Below are positions 17,525-25,114 of a stretch of DNA of 64,000 nt, piece by piece (the first letter of the stretch is position 1; each line of letters opens with the position of its first letter). The notes under the pieces were generated by a model. It saw only the letters and a program-made list of their open reading frames with translations. It was not told the origin of the DNA and searched no databases. Origin of the DNA: Lysinibacillus piscis (GTDB lineage Bacteria > Bacillota > Bacilli > Bacillales_A > Planococcaceae); the NCBI RefSeq assembly GCF_026012395.1, contig NZ_BRZA01000001.1:992001-1056000 (forward strand), written 5' to 3'. A program made the translations under genes and the position numbers.

Positions 17525-20500
17525 TTATTCCAGTCCTAATTCATTGATATGCTCTTGTAAAATGCGGTAATTATATACTAATCCTTGCTGGTCAAGTGTC
17601 AATGCACTATAGAGCTTCTGAGCTGCGACCACTTTTCGTTCATACGTCGAGGCATTCGGGTCAATTTCGCCAATAGCTTGTACCACTTTTAACACAGAAG
17701 CTACATCCTTCTCCGCTTGCTTCAATACATCGTAATTTAATACTTGCCCACGCACTTTTGAATCTAATGCTTTATACGCCGCCAGCGCATTCGCCACATC
17801 CTCTAAATACGTGCTAGATGTTGGACGTAAACTTGAAATAATGCCCACCATTTTCTTAACATCGCTCATCTGTTTCTCAGCTTCCAGTAAAATCGAATAA
17901 TTGGATACACGTTGCTTATCCACTGAATTTAAGCTGTCATAATCTCTACGAACAGATTCAATCATACCAAAATACAGCTTATCACTCGGTTTTAATGACG
18001 CAATACTCTTATAAACTTTAATTACATTATCTAGTGATAAAAGAAGCTGGTCATTATATACATATTTACGTTGTGTCGCATCTAAATTGTCATAGGCCTT
18101 TAAAATCTTTTGGTATTGGCTATCCATATTTTTCGATGTCATTAATTTCTCAATTTCCCCGACAATACTAATAACAGGCTTCACCAATTTTTCTTGTTCT
18201 TGCAATGTTTTATAGTTCGACACAGCCATTTGCTGGTCTCGTGGTAATGCATTATAAGCTGCACGTATTTCCGCAATGCGTTTCACATATTGCTTTGGCT
18301 CCACAGATGGTAAGTCCTCAATCATTTGTTGGACATTGCCCGCTCCTAAAATACTCGCCTCTGCTGCTTGTAACAAGTTATAGTTTGACACATACGGCTT
18401 CAATTCTGTGCTAAGCGCATTATACATTGAGCGCGCATGTGTTGTATCTGATTGGAATGTTGGACTAGATGGCTTCAGTTTACCAATCAATTCAATCACT
18501 TTTGCTAACGGTTCATAGCTTTGCAATGTTGCCATGTTATGAACGTATTTTTTTTGCTCTTTCGATAATTTGTCGTAGCTTTTCAATGCTGCATTGACTT
18601 TGCTCAAAAATTGGCTTGAGCTTGGATCTAAATTATCGATTTGCACCATTACTGTTAAAATAGGCTTAACGAGCTTTTCACGTTCTGTTAAGTCCTTTAA
18701 ATTGGCTACGAGCTTTTTCTGCCCACTATCTAGTTTGTCATATGCCACACGAGCATTCATTAGCTTTGTCAAATAATCCTCACTATCAGGTACAGCTAGG
18801 TCGATTAATTCCATAACCTTCTGCGCTGTATTCAATTCCGCTTCCGCTTGTACCAACTTTTCATAGTTGATAATCCCTTGCTTTTTCGGCTCTGGTAAAG
18901 CATTATACATTTTTCTTGCTGTATTTAAGTCATTAATGAATGATTTACTTGTCGGTTTTAATGCTTCAATTAAAGCAATTAATGTTGCCACATCTTCAAC
19001 GGCTACTAAATTCTCATAATTTGTCACACGTTTTTGAGACACGATATCAAGTGCATTATACGCTTGACGTGCTGCTAATACTTTCTTCGCATAATCTTTA
19101 TTTGTTGGATTCAATGCCGTAATTAAATTAATAACTTTAATGACATTAGCATTATTTTTTTCGTAGGTTTGTAATGTTTTATATTCCTTCACTAACTTTT
19201 TAATACTATTATCAAATTCTTTATATTCTGCTGATAATGCAGCTAGCTTCGCTACGAATGTTGCATCTGACTCATTCGCTAGAGCAATAACACGCTCATC
19301 AAAATTTTTCGCTGTTGTCATCGCATTAGTGGATGCTGTGACTTTAGAATAGTTTGTCACTAGTGCTTTCACTTCTAACGATAATGCATCATAATCTGTC
19401 TTAATTTTCGCTACTGTTTCACTATAATCCGCCTTTGAACTATTCAATGCCTCAATACGTGCCACCATATCCATAGCGATGATTTTATTTTCTAATTTAT
19501 TAGTATCATATGTTTTCACATAGCCTTGCTGTGTGGCATCTAGTTTATTATATGCCGCACTCGCTGCCTTTGCTTTATTCACATAATCTTTGGCAGTTGG
19601 CTCTAGCTTACTCACCAGTGTAATGACATTTAACACTGCCTTATATTGCTTTTCTGCATTCGTCAGCTCTGGTAAATTATTGACGATTTTTTTTACAGTA
19701 GCCGCATCAATTGTTTGTCCATCCAGCTTTGGTTTTGGTGTAGTATACGCTTCTCTTGCTTTTTGTACCGCTGAGATTTTATCTGTCGCACCATTAATCG
19801 CTTTAATCTCTTGTTCAATGACAGTAGCCGCATCAATATTTGCTATAGCTCGCTCTAAGTCAGTATAATTTTTAACATACTCTTTTTTTGTTAAAGCATC
19901 ATACAGCTCTTTTACCGCTGCCGCCGCTGTTCGATAATCATCCCGATTCGATGGACGCAGCTTTGTAATTTGCTCTGATACAGCCGCTGCTGCTTTATAA
20001 GGTGTAAATTGACCATACTCTGTCGCTAATAAGCGCTGAGATTCTACACTTAGTTTTGTATAAGCTGATTCAATACCTTTAACCTCACTAATAAAATTAG
20101 AAGCTGCTTTAAAATCAGTAGGTTGTTTATTTAAAAAGTTATTTAGGCTAGTCTTTACTTTTTCAGAGGATAGTTGGCTCGCTGTAACATTTGTATATTG
20201 TTTATAAGGCGTAACCTGCGCATCTTTAGGATTATAGGCAACAATAATTTTCTTTTGGTCTGTCGTTAATGGCGTATATTCTACAGTTACAGCCGCAGCA
20301 GCATTTATAATATCAGCTGCTGAAGAATTGGTTGCCCCCAACACATCGATAAGCGCATCTAGCATATTTATCGTTGTTTTAACAGCATCTGCATCTACTA
20401 TAAATTTCTCTAGCTTCGCAATGTCAGCACCATTGGATTTGAAATAGGTTTTACGAGCAGTCTCATTGTAACCATATTGTAGTGATGTACCCGTTACAGC

Positions 20501-21004
20501 ATTAACGATCGATTTTGCCTCGCTAATATCCTGTGTTGCATCATCTACAGCACCTTGAAAATCAAATTGTACCGTATCATAAGATGTAAGAAATGCTTCA
20601 TAATCATTCTCCACTTTTGGTACATCTGTAGTAAATGTTTTACTTGTATATGATAATGCATTAATTGCTGTACCAATCTCTTTTAGCTTTACCAATTGCG
20701 CTTTTTGAGCTTCAATATAATTGTACTTTGCTGTAATAAATGAAATTTCTTCATCATTAAAACCAGCAGTGCTTAAAAGAGCTAAATCTCGCTTGGCAAT
20801 AACCATCGCATCCGCTGTCGATTTTTCCGTTAAAGCACCATATTGTTTAATTATCGCTGCTCGTTGCGTATCATCTACTGCTACTGCGTTCGTATAAGAA
20901 GTGACTTGTGAAACTTCCTGTGGTTGTATTTCTTGCGCATTTGCTATCATCGTAGGCGCTAACAATAAACTCGCTAACACACCGACTCTTATTGGCTTAT
21001 TCAA
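17525..21004 (-). CDS. Very long secreted repeat protein without a recognisable anchor
   Basis: About 1159 residues with a signal peptide (IRVGVLASLLLAPTMIANAQE). The rest is a chain of about 13-14 degenerate alpha-helical repeats of some 70-75 residues. The consensus is LxPTSxxYxxxVxxARxxYNALxxxQKxxVxNYxxLxxAExxxxxVxxxIxxI (one position per letter, x is any). Clear copies are KPTSKSFINDLNTARKMYNA, RPTSSTYLEDVANALAAYKA and DPNASTYERKVVAAQKLYSA. There is no SLH domain, LPxTG or membrane tail, and no cysteine that I noticed. I chose the TTG at 21004, 5 bases after GGGTGG; the frame also has a GTG three codons upstream. Such repeats occur in Gram-positive surface proteins, but I know no function. 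It could be a fibrous spacer or adhesin held by the neighbouring SLH-only protein. Confidence 0.8.
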   Translation of the reverse strand: MNKPIRVGVLASLLLAPTMIANAQEIQPQEVSQVTSYTNAVAVDDTQRAAIIKQYGALTEKSTADAMVIAKRDLALLSTAGFNDEEISFITAKYNYIEAQKAQLVKLKEIGTAINALSYTSKTFTTDVPKVENDYEAFLTSYDTVQFDFQGAVDDATQDISEAKSIVNAVTGTSLQYGYNETARKTYFKSNGADIAKLEKFIVDADAVKTTINMLDALIDVLGATNSSAADIINAAAAVTVEYTPLTTDQKKIIVAYNPKDAQVTPYKQYTNVTASQLSSEKVKTSLNNFLNKQPTDFKAASNFISEVKGIESAYTKLSVESQRLLATEYGQFTPYKAAAAVSEQITKLRPSNRDDYRTAAAAVKELYDALTKKEYVKNYTDLERAIANIDAATVIEQEIKAINGATDKISAVQKAREAYTTPKPKLDGQTIDAATVKKIVNNLPELTNAEKQYKAVLNVITLVSKLEPTAKDYVNKAKAASAAYNKLDATQQGYVKTYDTNKLENKIIAMDMVARIEALNSSKADYSETVAKIKTDYDALSLEVKALVTNYSKVTASTNAMTTAKNFDERVIALANESDATFVAKLAALSAEYKEFDNSIKKLVKEYKTLQTYEKNNANVIKVINLITALNPTNKDYAKKVLAARQAYNALDIVSQKRVTNYENLVAVEDVATLIALIEALKPTSKSFINDLNTARKMYNALPEPKKQGIINYEKLVQAEAELNTAQKVMELIDLAVPDSEDYLTKLMNARVAYDKLDSGQKKLVANLKDLTEREKLVKPILTVMVQIDNLDPSSSQFLSKVNAALKSYDKLSKEQKKYVHNMATLQSYEPLAKVIELIGKLKPSSPTFQSDTTHARSMYNALSTELKPYVSNYNLLQAAEASILGAGNVQQMIEDLPSVEPKQYVKRIAEIRAAYNALPRDQQMAVSNYKTLQEQEKLVKPVISIVGEIEKLMTSKNMDSQYQKILKAYDNLDATQRKYVYNDQLLLSLDNVIKVYKSIASLKPSDKLYFGMIESVRRDYDSLNSVDKQRVSNYSILLEAEKQMSDVKKMVGIISSLRPTSSTYLEDVANALAAYKALDSKVRGQVLNYDVLKQAEKDVASVLKVVQAIGEIDPNASTYERKVVAAQKLYSALTLDQQGLVYNYRILQEHINELGLE

Positions 21005-21195
21005 AATATCCACCCTTTCATCTATAGGAAAATTGATATAGGAATATGTTTTAAAATATCTTAACTTTAGTATCGGTTTTTATAATACAATTTCAAGTTA
21101 TTAATAGAATACTATATAATAATAAGCAGTGCACAACTATCGTGTAAAAATCACCAAATCATGAAATATACAGTATTTCAGAAAGGACTTTATTT

Positions 21196-21873
21196 ATGTT
21201 ATATGATTATAAGTTTTGGCATAGCTTAACACACCCTGCTATGTTGGCAAAAGCGGTCGAAGATGGGGAAATTCGTGGCTATCATAAACGTGTGCTTGTC
21301 GTCTTTTTCCTGTTCATGGCACTTATCATAGCTCGTGAATATTGGGGAATTGGGACAGAAGGTTTAACTACACTATTTGCTACAAATCAACAAAATGCCT
21401 ATTATGTAGCTCGGCTATTATCAATGGTCGGCGCTCTCTTTGTTGGCATTCTTTATTTTAGCTTTCATTATTATGGTGTGACATATATACTGTACGTCTT
21501 AACGGATATCCCTTACAAATGGATTCAAAAGGTACAGCTCTATGCCATCGTATTTGTACTCATCGAGAAAGCAATTTTATTCGTCGTCTTTTATGCAGTT
21601 GGCTATACAACAACTTTTTCCTTTTTATCTTTTGCACCCATTGTTCAACAAGCCATTTCTACAGAGGTTGTCTTGTTTACAATCAATCAATTAACTGTAG
21701 CAACAGTGCTCACAGTCATCGTGCAATACGTTTTCTTAGCGAAATGGGAAGAAGTAGCCGAGCATAAACTATTATTAGTAAAAATTACTTTATTACAGTT
21801 ACTTATCGCTATTTTCATTGGAATGATTAGTGTATTACCACTGCAACAATGGCTAGTAAGGGGGTTTAGCTGA
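21196..21873 (+). CDS. Integral membrane protein of unknown function
   Basis: 225 residues. An N-terminal cytosolic stretch (YDYKFWHSLTHPAMLAKAVE) precedes about five membrane helices (VLVVFFLFMALIIA, LLSMVGALFVGILYFSF, LYAIVFVLIEKAILFVVFYA, and two later ones). The plan is reminiscent of Yip1-domain membrane proteins, but I see no diagnostic motif. AAAGGA stands about 8 bases before the ATG. The stop overlaps the start of the HlyD-like gene by one base (TGATG), so the two should be made together and may form a complex. It is divergent from the repeat protein gene. Confidence 0.75.
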   Translation: MLYDYKFWHSLTHPAMLAKAVEDGEIRGYHKRVLVVFFLFMALIIAREYWGIGTEGLTTLFATNQQNAYYVARLLSMVGALFVGILYFSFHYYGVTYILYVLTDIPYKWIQKVQLYAIVFVLIEKAILFVVFYAVGYTTTFSFLSFAPIVQQAISTEVVLFTINQLTVATVLTVIVQYVFLAKWEEVAEHKLLLVKITLLQLLIAIFIGMISVLPLQQWLVRGFS

Positions 21874-23120
21874 TGTACATTTTTAAAGCAAAGCCTTGGC
21901 TCATATTGACTGTCATCATCACGATAGCACTCATTAGCCTTAATGCTTATTTTGTCTTCAAAGGCGATAGTAAAGTGCCACGTACTTATTTTATTGATGA
22001 ATTTCAACGTGCAACGGCAAAGCATCGTGTAGACACTGTGAAAAAAGAGGCCATCGTTGTACCAGCCAACACATATACGATTTCTGCTGATGCAACAAGT
22101 CTTGCTTCGATATCTGTTCAACGTGGACAAACTATCCATGCTAATGATCTACTGGCTACATATGAAACAGCGGAAGCCGATCATGAATTAACAAAGCTCG
22201 AATCAGAGCGTACTGCCTATAAAAATGAATTACACAACTTACAAGAAGCATTAACACAAATAGACACAATGAATCCGCGTGAAAAAAATCCGAAAAGTAC
22301 AATTGATGCAAAGCAAGTACGTGACCAATTAAATGTCACTGTAAAATTAGAATTAGCACAACAGACTACACCATCAGAAGCAATAGCCATTTTACAACGC
22401 CATATAGCAGAAACAACTAGACAAATCGCTATAACAGAGGCACAAATCGCACAAATGCAAGCACGTCAAGGTATTGTGAGCCCTGTTGATGGTGTGATTT
22501 CAGCTATTTCAACAGAGGCGGGTACTGTAACTTTCGAGATTTATACAGCAGACAAAGCCTTATTCACTTATATAACAAAGGATGAATGGCAAAAGGTACA
22601 GGAAGGACAAACCATAGAGCTACATATACCATTTGTAGAGGAAAAGCTGACAGGTACTGTTGTGCAAAAACAACCGCTGCCTGTGGACAAAACATCTTTG
22701 TGGGCAAATGAATTAGGCAAAGCTTCAACAAATGGAACTTATGAGGTCATGCTACAGCAGGATGAGCCATTGGAAAATATTCCTTATGCAACAATCGGTC
22801 AAACATCGATTATTATCAATGAGGCCTTTGATGCCTATCAAGTAGATACAGCTTGGATTAAATCCACTAAAAAGCATCCATATAGTGTCTACATTCTAGA
22901 TGAGGATGGCAAAATACGCCTTGAGGATATCGAGCCTTCCTTCACGACAGCTAATGCAACTATTTTTTCTAGCGATTTCGATGAAGGAACACCTATTATG
23001 ATGAATAATCACTATCCGACTTTAGCCCGTTCCTTTGTCTCCATGCCAATCAAAAAAATTGAATGGCAACACTTTAAAGAACTTAGCTGGAAACGATATG
23101 TGAAGTATATGTTATTTTAA
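21873..23120 (+). CDS. HlyD/MFP-like membrane-anchored adaptor protein
   Basis: 415 residues. One N-terminal membrane anchor (PWLILTVIITIALISLNAYF), then an extracytoplasmic part with the membrane-fusion-protein plan. A lipoyl/barrel half (ISVQRGQTIHANDLLATYET) is followed by an alpha-helical coiled coil at about 105-200 (HELTKLESERTAYKNELHNL), the second half (ARQGIVSPVDGVISAISTEA) and beta-barrel regions. Such adaptors usually work with an ABC or MFS transporter. None is encoded next door; only the small membrane protein is translationally coupled. It may therefore serve a different process or a distant transporter. Family assignment is by layout and the SPVDGVI motif. Confidence 0.72.
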   Translation: MYIFKAKPWLILTVIITIALISLNAYFVFKGDSKVPRTYFIDEFQRATAKHRVDTVKKEAIVVPANTYTISADATSLASISVQRGQTIHANDLLATYETAEADHELTKLESERTAYKNELHNLQEALTQIDTMNPREKNPKSTIDAKQVRDQLNVTVKLELAQQTTPSEAIAILQRHIAETTRQIAITEAQIAQMQARQGIVSPVDGVISAISTEAGTVTFEIYTADKALFTYITKDEWQKVQEGQTIELHIPFVEEKLTGTVVQKQPLPVDKTSLWANELGKASTNGTYEVMLQQDEPLENIPYATIGQTSIIINEAFDAYQVDTAWIKSTKKHPYSVYILDEDGKIRLEDIEPSFTTANATIFSSDFDEGTPIMMNNHYPTLARSFVSMPIKKIEWQHFKELSWKRYVKYMLF

Positions 23121-23135
23121 ACAAGAGGAAGATGG

Positions 23136-23219
23136 TTCGTAGACAATCGACATGACTTCGTAAGCATTCGACAAAATTACGTGGAGATTCGACAAAACTT
23201 CGTAGACAATCGACAAATG
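23136..23219. repeat. Four tandem degenerate 21-bp repeats
   Basis: Four consecutive 21-base units begin at 23136, 23157, 23178 and 23199. The consensus is TTCGTAGACAATCGACAAAAY; each shares TCGAC at the same place and a TTCGT or TACGT start. The array begins 15 bases after the stop of the HlyD-like gene, in non-coding DNA before the shared terminator. A looser related stretch (CGACAGGTGCGACAAAATT) follows at about 23252-23270. Confidence 0.8.
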
Positions 23220-23311
23220 TTTTCTGTGCAAAGAGCGTGAGTGAAACGTAGCGACAGGTGCGACAAAATTAAGTAAATAAATTGCTGAAAAACTATTTTT
23301 TCAACAGCAAA

Positions 23312-23344
23312 AAGAGCTTGTAGCACACTCCGCTACAAGCTCTT
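23312..23344. terminator. Bidirectional terminator between convergent genes
   Basis: AAGAGCTTGTAGC (23312-23324) and GCTACAAGCTCTT (23332-23344) form a perfect 13-bp stem with a 7-base loop. CTTCGTTTTAAT follows on the plus strand and TTTGCTGTTG on the minus strand. It serves both the HlyD-like gene and the SLH gene that stops at 23352. Confidence 0.85.
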
Positions 23345-23351
23345 CTTCGTT

Positions 23352-24845
23352 TTAATAAATAGGGTTTTCCATTTGTTCCTGCGTCATTAGCTCATAATAC
23401 AGTGATGTAACGCCACTAACTTCAAACATCATACCTTGAACATACAATTTTTCACCTTTTGCACCATCTAAGCGAATAGCAAACATTGAGTCACCTTTGC
23501 CAATCTTTTTGATTGTCAGCCCATCTGCTGATTGTGTGACCTCTATAATTTTATGGTCATACATCGCACCTGAATACTGCTCCATTTTAAATTCTTTCAC
23601 CGTAAATCCTATTTCTTTTGTAGAGATAAATACACTGTCTTTTTCAATGGCCGCAGATGTATAAAGGTCATAGCCATCCGATTCCGCCTTAATGCCTACA
23701 CGAACCGTTTTTCCCTGATCATCTGATACAGTAGCAATATAGTCGCCAGCCTGTAATAAGTTCAGCTCATAGCTACCGCCCTTAGGAATCGTTTCCTCAT
23801 CCCAACCATCAAAATTCATCGGTGCATACGTATAAACTTTTTCACTTACAGCATGCCCATCAAGCGTTGTTAATTTAATTGTTTTAGGATTGATGCCTAG
23901 TTCTTCCTCCCAAAACGTTACAGCTCCTGGTGTCAGCTCATCTGTTGGTTGACAATCAATTTTTAGCTGACCATCTACTTTTATAACCGTTACTTTATAT
24001 TTTTGTGATTCTACTACTTCATAATTCTCATCTTTATCGAAATTATAACCAATCAACATAAAATAGCCTGCGCCTTCTTGTAGTGCTTCAATTTTAACTT
24101 GGTTGCTATCTTGATAGATACGGAAAATTTCTTGTCCATCCTCCGTTAAATTATTCGCACTATAGGCTTCTACATATTTGGCTTTTAGTGTAGCGGCTGT
24201 AAATGTACTAAATACTCTTTTCGCCTGCATTGCCTCTATTCGACTAATAAATAATGTTAGCTGTGCACGCGTCACTTTTTCATTTAAGCCGAATAATGTT
24301 GGTGTTAACCCCTTTGTTATTTCATGCTCAAATAAAGGTAGAACTGCATAGTACGCATCTGAATATTTTTCAATATCTGTAAATGGCAATCTAGCTTCAT
24401 CTGAATAAGAATCTAGCTCATACGCAGCCGTCAGCATACTCGCCAATTGTCCTCGTGTAATCATCATATCTGCACCAAATCTACCATCTGCAAACGCACC
24501 GACAATTCCTGCATTGGCTAATGCGGCAATAGCTCCATAATACTCATCACTTGGCTGTACATCTGTAAACTGTGGATTCTCTACATTTTTTGTGTCTAAT
24601 TGTAATAAGCCAGCCAAAATTTTTGCCACTTGACCACGCGTTACATTAGCGAATGGTTTAAACGTACCATCTGTATAGCCTTTAATGATACCTCGTGCTG
24701 TTAAATCTTTGACAGCAGCACCATAATCCTTTGTATAATCTACATCTGTAAATCCTTCTGCGGCCTGCGCTGGCACTGCTACAATCGCACTTGTTGTTAA
24801 TGCAGCGATTAATGCACCTTGAAATAATGCTCGTTTTTTCATCAT
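23352..24845 (-). CDS. SLH protein with C-terminal domains of unknown function
   Basis: 497 residues. Signal peptide to about residue 28 (VAVPAQAAEG), then three SLH repeats at about 29-205 (GYTDGTFKPFANVTRGQVAKI is the clearest). The remaining 290 residues look all-beta, with two or three Ig-like or sandwich modules (IFRIYQDSNQVKIEALQEGA; YELNLLQAGDYIATVSDDQG; IGFTVKEFKMEQYSGAMYDH). No enzyme motif is visible. GGAGGAGG precedes the ATG by about 6 bases. It is likely a wall-anchored structural or binding protein of the S-layer type. It has its own terminator, shared with the converging gene. Confidence 0.82.
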   Translation of the reverse strand: MMKKRALFQGALIAALTTSAIVAVPAQAAEGFTDVDYTKDYGAAVKDLTARGIIKGYTDGTFKPFANVTRGQVAKILAGLLQLDTKNVENPQFTDVQPSDEYYGAIAALANAGIVGAFADGRFGADMMITRGQLASMLTAAYELDSYSDEARLPFTDIEKYSDAYYAVLPLFEHEITKGLTPTLFGLNEKVTRAQLTLFISRIEAMQAKRVFSTFTAATLKAKYVEAYSANNLTEDGQEIFRIYQDSNQVKIEALQEGAGYFMLIGYNFDKDENYEVVESQKYKVTVIKVDGQLKIDCQPTDELTPGAVTFWEEELGINPKTIKLTTLDGHAVSEKVYTYAPMNFDGWDEETIPKGGSYELNLLQAGDYIATVSDDQGKTVRVGIKAESDGYDLYTSAAIEKDSVFISTKEIGFTVKEFKMEQYSGAMYDHKIIEVTQSADGLTIKKIGKGDSMFAIRLDGAKGEKLYVQGMMFEVSGVTSLYYELMTQEQMENPIY

Positions 24846-25076
24846 TTCAAACCTCCTCCACTAATGTTAACAATCTATTATGATTATACATGTAAACGTC
24901 ATCAAAAGTTTCATATTTTTTATCCAATATGTATGAATATAAGTGAACCTTCAATCGGCGAGGTTTTCCTCATCCCCATCGATTGGTAGTTTCACTAATC
25001 GGGTTTTTACAGGCTATTGATTCCACTCGCTATTTTGAATATAAGATAAATTTTTATCTTTATCGACAAAATAAGA

Positions 25077-25108
25077 AGCCCTGTAGAGAATTATCTCTAC
25101 AAAGCTTC
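25077..25108 (-). terminator. Terminator of the second S-layer-like gene
   Basis: AAGC..TGTAGAGA pairs with TCTCTACA..GCTT around an ATTA loop (12 paired positions with a two-base mismatch). On the minus strand the stem is followed by CTTATTTTG. It lies just beyond the stop at 25115. A second, imperfect hairpin (CAATCG with CGATTG, GAGG with CCTC) stands at about 24952-24987. Confidence 0.6.
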
Positions 25109-25114
25109 GAATCA

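Noticed and set aside
17525..21004. Several plus-strand open frames of 60-92 codons inside the long repeat protein gene
   Set aside because: They are antisense shadows of a repetitive coding sequence, lack ribosome sites and have unlikely composition.
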